Source: Thalassotalea sp.
GTDB lineage: Bacteria > Pseudomonadota > Gammaproteobacteria > Enterobacterales > Alteromonadaceae
Direction of reading: 5' to 3'
NCBI GenBank assembly: GCA_029237915.1
Contig: JAQWHD010000020.1
Location: 1-64,000 of the forward strand
Length of the DNA stretch: 64,000 nt
The position numbers and the translations under genes were made by a program. The notes under the pieces were generated by a model. The model saw only the letters and a list, made by a program, of their open reading frames with translations, ran no database searches and was not told the DNA's origin. Positions 34,773-46,274 of the stretch are shown here, one piece after another. How positions within the stretch are numbered: the stretch's first letter is position 1; every line of letters begins with the position of its first letter.

Positions 34773-36107
34773 TTACTCTTTTAAGTGATGGAAATCAATT
34801 CGATCTTTACTGGTGTCATCTACGCTGTTGTAGATAGCTTCGTCTAATTGACCTTCAGACTTACCAACAATAACCGTAACCATAGAATCACCGGTAATAT
34901 TTACGGCAGTACGAACCATATCTAATAAACGGTCAACACCAATAATTAAGCCAATACCTTCTACAGGTAAACCAACTTGAGCAAGTACCATAGCAAGCAT
35001 TATTAAGCCAACGCCAGGAACACCTGCAGTACCTACTGAGGCTAAAGTAGCGGTGACGATAACCATTAAGAAATCGCTTACTGACAAATCAATGTTGAAT
35101 ACCTGAGCAATAAATACTGTCGCAACACCTTGCATGATTGCCGTACCATCCATATTGATGGTTGCACCTAGTGGTACTGTAAACGATGCAATAGAGTTGT
35201 TTACACCAAGCTTTTGAGTTGCGGTATTCATTGTTGATGGAATTGTTGCATTACTACTGGCTGTACTAAAAGCAAATAGGGCAGTAGTGCGTAATTTCTT
35301 AATGAAAATTACTGGATTTAAACCTGTCATTAATTTTAAAATTACAGGATAGGTAATTAATGCATGGATCAATAGCACAGCAATTACTAAGAAGAAATAT
35401 TTGATCAAACTGGTGATTTTTTCAAATTCTAACTCAGTAAATAGTGTGGTCATTAAACAAAATACACCATAAGGTGCTAAGTTCATTAAAATAACGACTA
35501 AACGCATAATTACGTTGTTAAAATCTTCAAACATACTTGCTATACGCTCACCAGACTTTCCGGCTAAAGCTACGGCTAAACCAAATAATAAAGCAAAAAC
35601 AATGATTTGCAGCATGTTACCTTCAACAAACGCATCAAATGGATTGCTAGGGAACATATTGATAATAACTTGCGCTAACGATGGTGCTTCTTTGGCTCCG
35701 TAAGTTACATCAGCGGCCATATTGACGCCTTCACCCGGTTGCACAATTAATGCAGCAATGATTGCTAGAGTGATAGCAATAGCTGTAGTGAGTAAGTATA
35801 AACCTACCGCTCTACCACCAATGCGACCAAGTTTAGATGTGTCATTTAATGAACAAGTACCACAAATTAATGAAACAAAGACTAAAGGCACTACTAGCAT
35901 TTGTAAGCTAGATATAAATATCTTGCCACCTATTTCAAATAAGCCGTCAACAAAAAATCCTCTGACTGAAAAATCGAAAAGATAAAGTGGTATAAGTAAG
36001 TCACCACCCTTTGGAAGCATAAATTGGAATATTGAACCTAGGATGATACCGGCGAACATACCAATGACAATGCGGCGGGTTAAACTGTTAGCGCTTTCTT
36101 TATTCAT
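34773..36107 (-). CDS. Dicarboxylate/amino acid:cation symporter (DAACS family)
   Basis: A 444-residue membrane transporter of the GltP/DctA/SstT family with about eight membrane helices and two re-entrant loops. Landmarks are the serine-rich AFSTASSNATIPSTM (re-entrant loop 1), TINMDGTAIMQG (NMDGT sodium site) and DRLLDMVRTAVNITGDS near the end, where Asp and Arg/Asn contact the substrate. The arginine in DMVRTAVN suggests acidic substrates such as glutamate, aspartate or dicarboxylates; the exact one cannot be read. It is a single gene with a ~735-bp upstream region shared with topA. Confidence 0.93.
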   Translation of the reverse strand: MNKESANSLTRRIVIGMFAGIILGSIFQFMLPKGGDLLIPLYLFDFSVRGFFVDGLFEIGGKIFISSLQMLVVPLVFVSLICGTCSLNDTSKLGRIGGRAVGLYLLTTAIAITLAIIAALIVQPGEGVNMAADVTYGAKEAPSLAQVIINMFPSNPFDAFVEGNMLQIIVFALLFGLAVALAGKSGERIASMFEDFNNVIMRLVVILMNLAPYGVFCLMTTLFTELEFEKITSLIKYFFLVIAVLLIHALITYPVILKLMTGLNPVIFIKKLRTTALFAFSTASSNATIPSTMNTATQKLGVNNSIASFTVPLGATINMDGTAIMQGVATVFIAQVFNIDLSVSDFLMVIVTATLASVGTAGVPGVGLIMLAMVLAQVGLPVEGIGLIIGVDRLLDMVRTAVNITGDSMVTVIVGKSEGQLDEAIYNSVDDTSKDRIDFHHLKE

Positions 36108-36843
36108 AAGAACCGTCTTTTAAGTTGGAGTAAAGTTAAAATATGACATTAACTATATAGTGTATTCGACAAATGATGTTAATGCTATGTTAATGATATT
36201 ACTAAGGATAAACCCTATCATTCATTGTTGAATATTTAAATTGGCTTGGGCAATGTTTTTTTTGTGTTTAAAGGTAACTGTTTGGTAATTTTTTGCTTTC
36301 CAATAAGGCGAAGTTAAAAATATTCTGCTTTGCGGTGCAAATATGCGCTGCAGATGAATTCGTTGCTTTGTCAGTGCGTTACTTTATCGTTTAGACGATT
36401 TATTAATCGTTGGCTTGAGTGTTGTGGTTAACTTCACTGTGAATAATTCACTCCCACAATCATTAATTAATGTGAAAAGGTAACTTATTTACATGCATCT
36501 ATATAGTAGGTGATTACTATGATTTACGGGAAGCTATTATAGAATGGTATTGATTTGTTTAAATAGTGAACATATTTTATGAAAAGTGATAAATAAACAA
36601 ATAATAGCTTTATATTTCTTATTAAAGTTTATTATGATGGCGACACTTAAATTACCCCGTTTGAAACACTCTTACATAATAAAGAAACATAAAGAGTTAA
36701 AATAATTGCTTGTAAGTAGGAAAAATTACATATATACCTAATAGCAATTGACTAATTTTTTTTGGGTTTTATACAAATGAAACTCATCAATATACTATTT
36801 CAGATTGAATAATCAGGCCTGGCTAACAGGAAAGTAAACGTTT
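36108..36843. other. 736-bp gene-free divergent region between the symporter gene and topA
   Basis: I find no gene or RNA with a clear fold. The right end holds a good sigma-70-type promoter for topA. The left end should hold the symporter promoter. The middle is AT-rich with no marked repeat. A region this long may hold regulatory sites or an unrecognised small RNA. Confidence 0.4.
36748..36775 (+). promoter_or_regulatory. Probable sigma-70 promoter of topA
   Basis: TTGACT at 36748-36753 and TATACA at 36770-36775 with a 16-bp spacer rich in T. Transcription would start near 36783, about 60 bases before the topA ATG. Confidence 0.5.
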
Positions 36844-39549
36844 ATGGCAAAATCACTGGTAATTGTCGAGTCCCCTGCAAAGGCAAAAACAATTAACAAA
36901 TATCTCGGCAAAGACTTCATTGTTAAATCAAGTGTTGGTCACGTACGAGATCTACCTACAAGTGGCACAGGTAAAAAAGCAGCAACTAAATCTCCTGCAG
37001 AAGTTAGAGCGATGACACCTGCAGCAAAAGAAAAATATAAAGCAAAACGTGAAAAGGTTGCTTTATATAACCGCATGGGTATAAACCCTGAAAAAAATTG
37101 GGAAGCCTCTTACGCTGTACTACCCGGCAAAGAAAAAGTCGTCTCTGAATTACAAGCTCTCGCGGACAAGGCCGATATGGTTTATCTCGCAACCGATTTG
37201 GATAGAGAGGGTGAGGCAATCGCATGGCACTTAAAAGAGCTAATTGGCGGTGATGACAGTCGTTTTAAACGTGTTGTATTTAATGAGATCACAGAGTCTG
37301 CAATACAAGAAGCGTTTAAACAACCAAGTGAATTAAACATGAACGGCGTTAATGCTCAACAAGCACGTCGTTTCTTGGACCGAGTAGTGGGCTTTATGGT
37401 AAGCCCTCTATTATGGAAGAAAGTTGCTCGAGGCTTATCTGCAGGACGCGTACAGTCCGTTGCCGTTAAGTTAGTAGTTGAACGTGAACGCCAAATCAAA
37501 GCATTTGTTCCTGAAGAGTATTGGGAAATTGAAGCTGATACGGTTGCTAAAACTGAAGAAGAATTAAAACTTGATGTAACCCATCAAAACGGTAAAGCAT
37601 TTAAACCTACCAACGAAACCGATGCTATGGCAGCGGTTAGTGCCTTAAACGCTGCTGACTATAAAGTAAGTAAACGTGAAGATAAGCCTTCAAAAAGCTC
37701 TCCGTCTGCACCTTTTATTACGTCTACATTACAACAAGCAGCAAGTACTCGTTTAGGTTTTGGCGTTAAACGTACTATGGGCTTAGCGCAACGTTTGTAC
37801 GAAGCCGGTTACATTACCTATATGCGTACCGATTCAACCAACTTAAGTAAAGATGCGGTAGAAAGCTGTCGCGAATTTATTGGCAAAAATTTTGGCGAAA
37901 ACTATTTACCTGAAAAAGCTAAAGTATTTGGTTCTAAATCTAATGCACAAGAGGCGCATGAAGCTATACGTCCATCAGATGTAAAAGTTGAAGCGGCTTT
38001 CTTAGAAAAAATGGAAGCGGATGCTTGTCGTTTATATGACTTGATCTGGCGTCAGTTCGTTGCTTGTCAAATGACAGCAGCTCGTTACGATGTTTCTACT
38101 CTTACTATTACTGCTGGCGAGTTTGATTTAAAAGCTAAAGGCCGAGTAATGCGCTTTGACGGTTGGACTAAAGTTCATAGTCGCAGTGCCAATAAAACCG
38201 GTAGTGAAAAAGATACGCATTTACCTGATTTAGCTGTAGGTGAAGTTGTTACGCTTAAGCATATAGAGCCGACGCAACACTTTACTAAGCCTATCGCTCG
38301 TTTTGGTGAAGCGTCACTCGTTAAAGAATTAGAAAAACGTAGCATTGGTCGTCCATCGACGTATGCTTCGATTATTTCAACTATTCAAGACCGCGGTTAT
38401 GTACGTCTTGACACTAAACGCTTTTATGCTGAAAAAATGGGTGAAATCGTAACCGATAGTTTATCTGGTAGCTTTCAAAAGCTAATGAACTACGACTTTA
38501 CCGCGAATATGGAAATGCGCCTTGATGAAATTGCTGACGATAAAGCATTTTGGAAAGACGTATTAACCGAGTTTTATACTGAGTTTACTAAGCAGTTATC
38601 TATTGCCGATAAAGGTATGGATGAAGGTGGTATGCAGCAAAACTTACCTGTAGTTACTGATATTGAATGTCCAACGTGTGGGCGTGAAATGGGTATCCGT
38701 ACAGCATCTACTGGTGTGTTCTTAGGTTGTTCTGGTTATAGTCTGCCGCCAAAAGAGCGTTGTACTAAAACTATGAACCTTACTCCAGGTGAAGAAGCGG
38801 TAAGTGTGCTTTCTGAAGATTCAGAAACTGAAGCTCTTATGGCGATGAAACGTTGTGGCAAATGTGGCACAGCAATGGACAGTTATTTAATTGACGAAAC
38901 CCGTAAGCTTCATGTTTGTGGTAATAATCCGGTATGTGACGGCTACGAGCTTGAACTGGGTGAGTTTAAGATTAAAGGCTATGATGGTCCAGTTTTAGAG
39001 TGTGACCGTTGTGAGTCCGATATGGAGCTTAAAAACGGCCGTTTTGGTAAGTACTTCGATTGTACTAATGAAGACTGTAAAAACACCCGTAAATTGCTTG
39101 CTAGCGGTGAAGCAGCTCCACCGAAAGAAGATCCGGTTGATTTACCTGAGCTTAAATGTGAAAAATCAGAAGCATTCTTTAAATTAAGAGATGGTGCAGC
39201 TGGTATTTTCTTAGCGGCGAGTACGTTCCCTAAATCAAGAGAAACTCGTGCCCCTAAAGTTGCCGAATTACATCGCTTTAGAGACAGAATTTCTGAGAAG
39301 TTCTATTACTTAGCTGATGCCCCGCAACAAGACAGTGATGGTAATCTTGCTGTTGTTCGTTACTCTCGTAAAACTAAAGAGCAGTACGTGATGACTGAGC
39401 TCGAAGGTAAAGCAACTGGTTGGGTTGCAAAATACATCGATGGTAAGTGGGTAGAAGAAGAAACTAAGAAAAAAGCTCCTGCTAAAAAAGCTGCGAAGAA
39501 ACCAGCAGCTAAGAAGCCTGCAAAAAAAGCAGCGGCTAAGAAAAAGTAA
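36844..39549 (+). CDS. topA: DNA topoisomerase I
   Basis: A 901-residue type IA topoisomerase that relaxes negative supercoils. The TOPRIM domain starts [13 protein letters not shown] (Glu9) and has [10 protein letters not shown] (118-124 region); the active-site tyrosine is Tyr326 in [10 protein letters not shown]. The C-terminal part has several four-cysteine zinc ribbons (CPTCG, CGKCG, CDRCES) and ends in an alanine/lysine/proline-rich tail ([16 protein letters not shown]), which probably binds DNA or other proteins; E. coli TopA lacks this tail. AGGA precedes the ATG. cysB follows, as in E. coli. Confidence 0.97.
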   Translation: MAKSLVIVESPAKAKTINKYLGKDFIVKSSVGHVRDLPTSGTGKKAATKSPAEVRAMTPAAKEKYKAKREKVALYNRMGINPEKNWEASYAVLPGKEKVVSELQALADKADMVYLATDLDREGEAIAWHLKELIGGDDSRFKRVVFNEITESAIQEAFKQPSELNMNGVNAQQARRFLDRVVGFMVSPLLWKKVARGLSAGRVQSVAVKLVVERERQIKAFVPEEYWEIEADTVAKTEEELKLDVTHQNGKAFKPTNETDAMAAVSALNAADYKVSKREDKPSKSSPSAPFITSTLQQAASTRLGFGVKRTMGLAQRLYEAGYITYMRTDSTNLSKDAVESCREFIGKNFGENYLPEKAKVFGSKSNAQEAHEAIRPSDVKVEAAFLEKMEADACRLYDLIWRQFVACQMTAARYDVSTLTITAGEFDLKAKGRVMRFDGWTKVHSRSANKTGSEKDTHLPDLAVGEVVTLKHIEPTQHFTKPIARFGEASLVKELEKRSIGRPSTYASIISTIQDRGYVRLDTKRFYAEKMGEIVTDSLSGSFQKLMNYDFTANMEMRLDEIADDKAFWKDVLTEFYTEFTKQLSIADKGMDEGGMQQNLPVVTDIECPTCGREMGIRTASTGVFLGCSGYSLPPKERCTKTMNLTPGEEAVSVLSEDSETEALMAMKRCGKCGTAMDSYLIDETRKLHVCGNNPVCDGYELELGEFKIKGYDGPVLECDRCESDMELKNGRFGKYFDCTNEDCKNTRKLLASGEAAPPKEDPVDLPELKCEKSEAFFKLRDGAAGIFLAASTFPKSRETRAPKVAELHRFRDRISEKFYYLADAPQQDSDGNLAVVRYSRKTKEQYVMTELEGKATGWVAKYIDGKWVEEETKKKAPAKKAAKKPAAKKPAKKAAAKKK

Positions 39550-39574
39550 TACATTTACTTTCGAGTAAATAATT

Positions 39575-39613
39575 AAAAAGGCCTGATTTGCTAAATCCAA
39601 ATCAGGCCTTTTT
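39575..39613 (+). terminator. Terminator of topA
   Basis: AAAAAGGCCTGATTTG and CAAATCAGGCCTTTTT pair across a short loop, with a T run. Confidence 0.9.
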
Positions 39614-39662
39614 ATTTACAAATTAACAGGTTTAAAACGCCACTTGTTAAGTATTAGTTAAA

Positions 39663-40704
<1,042 letters not shown>

Positions 40705-40727
40705 ATATTGCTTTATACAACAAGCCT

Positions 40728-40800
40728 CATAATCGTACACCGTCTTCCCGTGGTGCTTTTACACGGGATCTCCTTGAGCGTACTGTGGGTCTATTGTTTA
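40728..40800. repeat. Relative of the 95-bp dispersed repeat
   Basis: GTACACCGTC, CCCGT, GATCTCCTTGA, CGT and GTGGGTCT follow the order of unit 3 at 4721-4813 (GTACACCGTCATCC, GACCTCCTTGAACGTG, ATGGTCTG). Palindromic core CCCGTGGTGC/ACACGGG. It lies between cysB and sdaA, both pointing towards it. Confidence 0.55.
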
Positions 40801-40863
40801 AAGCTTTTTATAACTGAAAGGTATCCCATCCAAAACATGATGTGATGACGTGCTTGGAAGCAT

Positions 40864-40892
40864 AAAAAAAGACGCATATGCATCTTTTTTTT
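40864..40892 (-). terminator. Probable terminator of sdaA
   Basis: AAAAAGACGCAT and ATGCATCTTTTT pair with one mismatch, with T runs on both strands. Confidence 0.65.
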
Positions 40893-40937
40893 GTTCGAAT
40901 TACTTTCTAGCTTTTACCTTGTCGTTAAATCTTTTCT

Positions 40938-42314
40938 CTAACACTCGATAATATTTACCGCTAAACCGCCGCGAGACGTTTCTTTATACTTAGTCTTCAT
41001 ATCGTTACCTGTTTCCCACATGGTTTTGATAACTTTATCTAGAGAAACTTTCTGTGTACCAGTGCCGCGCATGGCAAGACGTGATGCATTAATTGCTTTC
41101 ACTGAACCCATCGCATTACGTTCTATACAAGGTACTTGTACTAAGCCACCAACAGGATCACATGTTAAGCCCAGGTTGTGTTCCATGCCAATTTCAGCCG
41201 CATTTTCTACTTGCTTAGGATCGCCGCCTAATATTTCAGTTAATGCGCCTGCTGCCATTGAACATGCCACACCAACTTCACCCTGACAGCCAACCTCTGC
41301 ACCAGAAATCGACGCATTAGTTTTATATAAAATACCTATCGCTGCAGCCGTTAATAAATAGCGGATACAGTCTTCATCAGATACTGGTTTAACAAATTTG
41401 TTGTAGTAACATAATACCGCAGGAAGTATACCTGCCGCACCATTGGTAGGAGCCGTTACCACTTGTGATCCCGCCGCATTTTCTTCATTAACAGCTAAAG
41501 CGAATAAGTTAACCCAATCCATAGCCTGTAGAGGATCAGCATTTTTCTCAACCATAAGTAAACGATGTAAGCTTGGGGCACGACGCATTACTTTTAAGCC
41601 ACCGGGTAATATACCTTCAGTCTTAATGCCACGCTCGACACATGCAAACATTGCATTCCAAATTTTCATTAGCTCTGCGCGGATAAAGCTTTCATCATTT
41701 AAGCATTTTTCATTTGCCATCATAACTGAGCTAATGCTTAAGCCGGTTTCTTTACAAATGGCCAAAAGTTCATCTGCTGAGGTAAATCGGTATGGGCGCT
41801 CAATATTATTATGAAAAGATAGTGCTTTATCTTTTTCTTTTTCAAATTCGCTATCTTCAACAATAAAACCGCCACCGATAGAGTAATAAGTTTTCTCTAG
41901 TACAGTCTCGGTGTCATTGAAAGCAAAGATGGTCATCGCGTTTGCATGCGCAGGTAATGTTTTTCTGCGGTGATAAATAATGGCATCGCTTTTAGGAAAG
42001 TCGATTTTAACTTCATTATTTAAAATGATTTTTTCGCTTGCTACTGTTTGTGCAAGAATTGAGTCTATTTTTTCAACGGCTACCGATTCTGGCGCTTCAC
42101 CATGCAAACCTAAAATAACGGCTTTACCGGTGCCATGACCAATACCGGTTTGGCCTAGTGAACCAAAAAGCTCTACTTTAACGCGGTTAACTTTATCAAA
42201 AGTGCCTTCATTTTTTAATGAATCGATAAAACGATTTGCGGCGCGCATTGGGCCTACGGTATGTGAGCTAGATGGGCCAATACCAATTGAAAACATATCA
42301 AATACACTAATCAT
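40938..42314 (-). CDS. sdaA: L-serine ammonia-lyase (iron-sulfur type)
   Basis: A 458-residue single-chain L-serine dehydratase that makes pyruvate and ammonia. The beta domain starts [20 protein letters not shown]; the alpha domain has [36 protein letters not shown] and [19 protein letters not shown], whose cysteines hold the 4Fe-4S cluster. The length is close to E. coli SdaA (454). It lies downstream of nudL and pabB in the same direction, the E. coli order, but 106 bp separates it from nudL. Confidence 0.96.
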   Translation of the reverse strand: MISVFDMFSIGIGPSSSHTVGPMRAANRFIDSLKNEGTFDKVNRVKVELFGSLGQTGIGHGTGKAVILGLHGEAPESVAVEKIDSILAQTVASEKIILNNEVKIDFPKSDAIIYHRRKTLPAHANAMTIFAFNDTETVLEKTYYSIGGGFIVEDSEFEKEKDKALSFHNNIERPYRFTSADELLAICKETGLSISSVMMANEKCLNDESFIRAELMKIWNAMFACVERGIKTEGILPGGLKVMRRAPSLHRLLMVEKNADPLQAMDWVNLFALAVNEENAAGSQVVTAPTNGAAGILPAVLCYYNKFVKPVSDEDCIRYLLTAAAIGILYKTNASISGAEVGCQGEVGVACSMAAGALTEILGGDPKQVENAAEIGMEHNLGLTCDPVGGLVQVPCIERNAMGSVKAINASRLAMRGTGTQKVSLDKVIKTMWETGNDMKTKYKETSRGGLAVNIIEC

Positions 42315-42420
42315 GCTTAAACCTGAATAAATGAGTGATAAATATCACTATGTTAAAATAATGTTCGGATTCTAACGTATAAACCCAAACATTCAAACAA
42401 TAGTTGTGCTTATGTTTGAA

Positions 42421-42990
42421 TTATTTCAAATGAACAACCAAGTCTTTTAAAATCGCGGCTGTTGCTCCCCAAATGTTGTACTCTAAATATGGCATAAAAT
42501 AAATATTATGCTTTATTCCTTGGCGTTTAACTTCAACATCTAAGTGGTTGTTTTCATCAATAAAGTGCTTGAAAGGCACAGTGAAAATTTCAGACACTTC
42601 ATTTTCATCGATAATGAAAGGGTAGTTGTTTGGGATAAAGGCTACTATAGGGGTGATGTTGAAACCGGTAATAGTGTGATAATCTTTGAGCTGGCCTACT
42701 ATGTCTACATCAACGGGGTTTAAACCGATTTCTTCATGTGCTTCTCTTAATGCTGCTGAGACAATATTGTCATCCCACTCCTCAACTTTACCACCAGGAA
42801 AGCTAATTTGCCCAGGGTGATGCTTTAAGTGCTCAGCTCGTTTAGTAAGTACAATTTCAATACCATTAGTAGAGTGTATTAATGGGATCAATACACTGGC
42901 TTGCCTTAACGTACCTTGATGAAGGTACGCATTACTGATGTCATCAAGACCATGATAAGAAAAACGCTGTAAAAACTGCTGCTTATTCAT
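42421..42990 (-). CDS. nudL: CoA pyrophosphatase NudL (Nudix hydrolase)
   Basis: A 189-residue Nudix enzyme. The Nudix box includes GGKVEEWDD and REAHEEIGL, preceded by the CoA-pyrophosphatase signature LTKRAEHLKHHPGQISFPGG. It cleaves CoA and its derivatives to phosphopantetheine and adenosine 3',5'-bisphosphate. It follows pabB after 38 bp and precedes sdaA, as in E. coli (pabB-yeaB-sdaA). Confidence 0.93.
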   Translation of the reverse strand: MNKQQFLQRFSYHGLDDISNAYLHQGTLRQASVLIPLIHSTNGIEIVLTKRAEHLKHHPGQISFPGGKVEEWDDNIVSAALREAHEEIGLNPVDVDIVGQLKDYHTITGFNITPIVAFIPNNYPFIIDENEVSEIFTVPFKHFIDENNHLDVEVKRQGIKHNIYFMPYLEYNIWGATAAILKDLVVHLK

Positions 42991-43028
42991 TGCTCGCCCT
43001 GCTTTACAAGTAGGAAATACTACTTCAG

Positions 43029-44450
43029 TTAACTACTATCTTTAAGTATAGGTAGGATTTTATTAACTTTATCAAAAGTTTCTTGATACTCACTGTCAAC
43101 TTTCGAATCAGCGACTAAACCACCTCCTGCCCAGCAGTGAATTTTATCAAACTCACAAATTAAGGTTCTGATGGTGATACTGGTATCAATTTTTCCACAA
43201 GCTGAGATATAACCAATAGAGCCACAGTATACACTTCGCCTGTTTGGCTCTAACTCTTCAATGATTTCCATAGCTCTAATTTTAGGAGCGCCAGTAATTG
43301 AGCCTCCTGGGAAGGCGCCACGAATTAAGTCGGTGCCATCTACATTACTTTGGAGCATACCTTCAACGGTACTGACTAAGTGGTGAACCGCAGGGAAACT
43401 TTCAACTTCAAACAGGGAAGGGACATTAACGCTACCTGGACGGCATACTTTACTAATGTCATTACGAAGTAAGTCAACGATCATTAGGTTTTCAGCTCTA
43501 TCTTTAGCTGAGTTTTGTAACTCTATTGCGTGCTCTTTATCAAATTCAGCAATAGCGCTACGCGGACGTGTGCCTTTGATTGGCTTACTTTGCACTTTTT
43601 GATTTTTAAGTTGTAAAAAACGCTCTGGTGAAATACTTAATACAACGCCTTCTTCAATGCGCATAAAAGCTGAGAATGGCGCATTATTACTGGCACGTAA
43701 TTTCTTATAAGCGGCAAACTCATTACCTTTGTACATAGCACTAAAACGTTGCGCTAAATTGATTTGGTAGCAATCCCCTGACAATAGATATTCTTGCACT
43801 TGGGCAAATTTTTCAGCGTACTGCTCTTTGCTCATATTGGCACGCCAATCTGAGGTTAAAGTAAATGAACCGTCTTGCAAACTTTCGCGATCTTTAACCA
43901 CTTGAGCTTTCAGCTTGTCGTTAATTTTGGCAGTTAATTCATCTAAATTATTATCGTGAGATATTAAGGTAAATATTTTAGTCTTATTGTCAAAAACTAT
44001 GGCACTACGATAAATACCCACAGCCATATCAGGCAAACCGATATCAATTACTGATGTTGATGGTAGTTTCTCAAAACGTCGCCCTAAATCATAACTAAAG
44101 TAACCAACAGCACCGCCACAAAAAGGTATGTCATCATTTTCGGTTATTTGCCCAGGGAATATTTTACTCTGTAGCTGTTTAATGAGTAATAAAGGGTCTT
44201 CACTAGAAATTTCTAATTGATCAGTATTAGTCCAATAAATTCGAGTGCTAGTAATTGCTGTTTTTAAAGTGACGATAGGATCAAACACCATGATGTCAAA
44301 ACGACAATCAACGTGAGAGCTATTGCCTGAGTCTAACCAAAATGCCCAGTTGTCATCAGACCAAGCAGAAAAAAGCTGCTGTGTGGTTAACTTATTGGCA
44401 ATGGTTAGTTCACAAGTAAAATATGGGCTTGAAGACGTTTTATCGGTCAT
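43029..44450 (-). CDS. pabB: Aminodeoxychorismate synthase component I
   Basis: A 473-residue chorismate-binding enzyme that adds an amino group to chorismate for folate synthesis. The N-terminal domain has PFCGGAVGYFSYDLGR, the tryptophan-binding-like region; the catalytic domain has the PabB lysine motif KPIKGTRPRS and then RNDISKVC, VHHLVSTVEG and FPGGSITGAPKIRAMEII. The PIKGT motif separates PabB from anthranilate synthase TrpE (PIAGT). Its glutaminase partner pabA is not in the window. It is the first gene of pabB-nudL-sdaA and divergent from the fumarase gene. Confidence 0.94.
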   Translation of the reverse strand: MTDKTSSSPYFTCELTIANKLTTQQLFSAWSDDNWAFWLDSGNSSHVDCRFDIMVFDPIVTLKTAITSTRIYWTNTDQLEISSEDPLLLIKQLQSKIFPGQITENDDIPFCGGAVGYFSYDLGRRFEKLPSTSVIDIGLPDMAVGIYRSAIVFDNKTKIFTLISHDNNLDELTAKINDKLKAQVVKDRESLQDGSFTLTSDWRANMSKEQYAEKFAQVQEYLLSGDCYQINLAQRFSAMYKGNEFAAYKKLRASNNAPFSAFMRIEEGVVLSISPERFLQLKNQKVQSKPIKGTRPRSAIAEFDKEHAIELQNSAKDRAENLMIVDLLRNDISKVCRPGSVNVPSLFEVESFPAVHHLVSTVEGMLQSNVDGTDLIRGAFPGGSITGAPKIRAMEIIEELEPNRRSVYCGSIGYISACGKIDTSITIRTLICEFDKIHCWAGGGLVADSKVDSEYQETFDKVNKILPILKDSS

Positions 44451-44635
44451 TACTTGGTTTAAATTCCTAATTTTCAGGCAATAACACCTGATGTATTCAA
44501 TATCGATATTGTTGTCGCCATTGTAGCAAATAAATATTATGAATATAGCGAAATGTCTAGTTGTTGAAGATATTTTCCTGTTGTATTATATGTTCAGTTT
44601 TACACCTTATTACATAACATAACAACGAGAATACT

Positions 44636-46159
44636 ATGACTGTTATTAAGCAACAGGATTTTATTGATAGCATTGAAGATGCTTTACAATATATCTCTTT
44701 TTATCATCCCTTAGATTTTATCCAAGCCCTTGAAAAAGCTTACAATAAAGAGCAAAGCCAAGCGGCCAAAGATGCTATAGCACAAATTTTAATTAACTCT
44801 CGTATGTCGGCTGAAGGTAAACGACCTATCTGTCAAGATACCGGTATTGTTACTTGTTTTGTTAAAGTTGGTATGGGCGTGCAGTGGGATACTACTGATT
44901 TAACTGTGCAACAAATGGTTGATGAAGGCACGCGTCGTGCTTATTTAAATCCTGACAACCCTTTACGCGCATCAATTGTTAAAGACCCTGCTGGTAAGCG
45001 TATTAACACCAAAGACAATACACCATCGGTTGTGCATATCGATTTAGTTGCCGGTAATGAAGTTGAAGTAATGATTGCGGCTAAAGGCGGCGGCTCAGAA
45101 AATAAAACTAAAATGGTGATGTTAAACCCAAGCGACTCTGTTGCTGATTGGGTTGTTAAAACACTACCAACTATGGGCGCTGGTTGGTGTCCACCAGGAA
45201 TGTTAGGTATAGGCATTGGTGGTACAGCTGAAAAGGCTGGCGTACTGGCTAAAGAAAGCTTAATGGACCCTGTAGATATTCAAGAATTAATTGACCGTGG
45301 TCCGCAAAATGCCGAAGAAGAGTTACGTTTAGAAATCTTTGAACGCGTTAATAAATTAGGTATCGGTGCACAAGGCTTAGGTGGTTTAACTACCGTTGTT
45401 GATGTCAAAATAAACTCAGCGCCAACGCATGCAGCGTCAAAACCTGTGGTAATGATCCCAAATTGTGCGGCAACTCGTCACGTACATTTCCATCTTGATG
45501 GCTCAGGCCCTGCAGATCTTACTCCGCCAAAATTGGAAGAGTGGCCTGAAGTGACATGGGAAGTGGGTGAAAATGTTCGCCGTGTTAACGTTGATGATTT
45601 AACTAAAGCAGGTGTAAGCGATTGGAAAACTGGTGAAACAGTTTTACTTTCAGGTACTATTTTAACCGGTCGTGATGCAGCGCATAAACGTATTCAAGAT
45701 ATGTTAGCAAAAGGCGAAAAACTGCCGGTAGATTTCACTAACAAGTTTATTTATTACGTAGGCCCAGTTGATGCCATAGGCGATGAAGCGGTAGGTCCAG
45801 CTGGCCCTACAACGGCAACACGCATGGATAAATTTACGGAAATGATGTTAGCTGAAACTGGCCTGTTAGGCACAATCGGTAAAGCAGAGCGTGGTGCAGC
45901 AACGGTTGAGTGCATTAAAAACCATAAGTCGGTGTACTTAATGGCTGTTGGCGGCGCGGCTTACTTAGTTTCAAAAGCAATTAAAAAAGCGAAAGTGGTT
46001 GCCTTTGAAGATATGGGTATGGAAGCTATCTACGAGTTTGAAGTAGAAGATATGCCAGTAACGGTAGCCGTAGACAGCACAGGTGAGTCAGCTCACGTAA
46101 CAGGACCTGCTATTTGGAAAGCAAAAATTCAAGACTTAGACGCGGCGCTTAAAGCCTAG
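44636..46159 (+). CDS. Class I (iron-sulfur) fumarate hydratase
   Basis: A 507-residue class I fumarase (FumA/FumB type) for the TCA cycle. The N-terminal alpha domain has RPICQDTGIVTCFVKVG and AAKGGGSENKTKM; NCAATRHVHFHLDGSGPADL includes a second cluster cysteine; the beta domain has LSGTILTGRDAAHKR and GPAGPTTATRMDKF. It uses a 4Fe-4S cluster and is oxygen-sensitive, unlike class II FumC. It is a single gene with a clear terminator, followed by an unrelated peptidase. Confidence 0.95.
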   Translation: MTVIKQQDFIDSIEDALQYISFYHPLDFIQALEKAYNKEQSQAAKDAIAQILINSRMSAEGKRPICQDTGIVTCFVKVGMGVQWDTTDLTVQQMVDEGTRRAYLNPDNPLRASIVKDPAGKRINTKDNTPSVVHIDLVAGNEVEVMIAAKGGGSENKTKMVMLNPSDSVADWVVKTLPTMGAGWCPPGMLGIGIGGTAEKAGVLAKESLMDPVDIQELIDRGPQNAEEELRLEIFERVNKLGIGAQGLGGLTTVVDVKINSAPTHAASKPVVMIPNCAATRHVHFHLDGSGPADLTPPKLEEWPEVTWEVGENVRRVNVDDLTKAGVSDWKTGETVLLSGTILTGRDAAHKRIQDMLAKGEKLPVDFTNKFIYYVGPVDAIGDEAVGPAGPTTATRMDKFTEMMLAETGLLGTIGKAERGAATVECIKNHKSVYLMAVGGAAYLVSKAIKKAKVVAFEDMGMEAIYEFEVEDMPVTVAVDSTGESAHVTGPAIWKAKIQDLDAALKA

Positions 46160-46177
46160 TTTAATGTCTGCTTTACA

Positions 46178-46205
46178 CAAACGCCCTTATGGGCGTTTGT
46201 TTTTT
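46178..46205 (+). terminator. Terminator of the fumarase gene
   Basis: CAAACGCCC and GGGCGTTTG pair across TTAT, followed by six T. Confidence 0.92.
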
Positions 46206-46274
46206 AAACTAAAGAACAATAATAATAAAATCGAATAATAAATTCATACATAAAAACCGCAAAACAGAGAAACT

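Noticed and set aside
39310-39600. Reverse-strand frames over the 3' end of topA
   Set aside because: They mirror the lysine/alanine-rich tail and cysteine-rich part of topA and have no family features.
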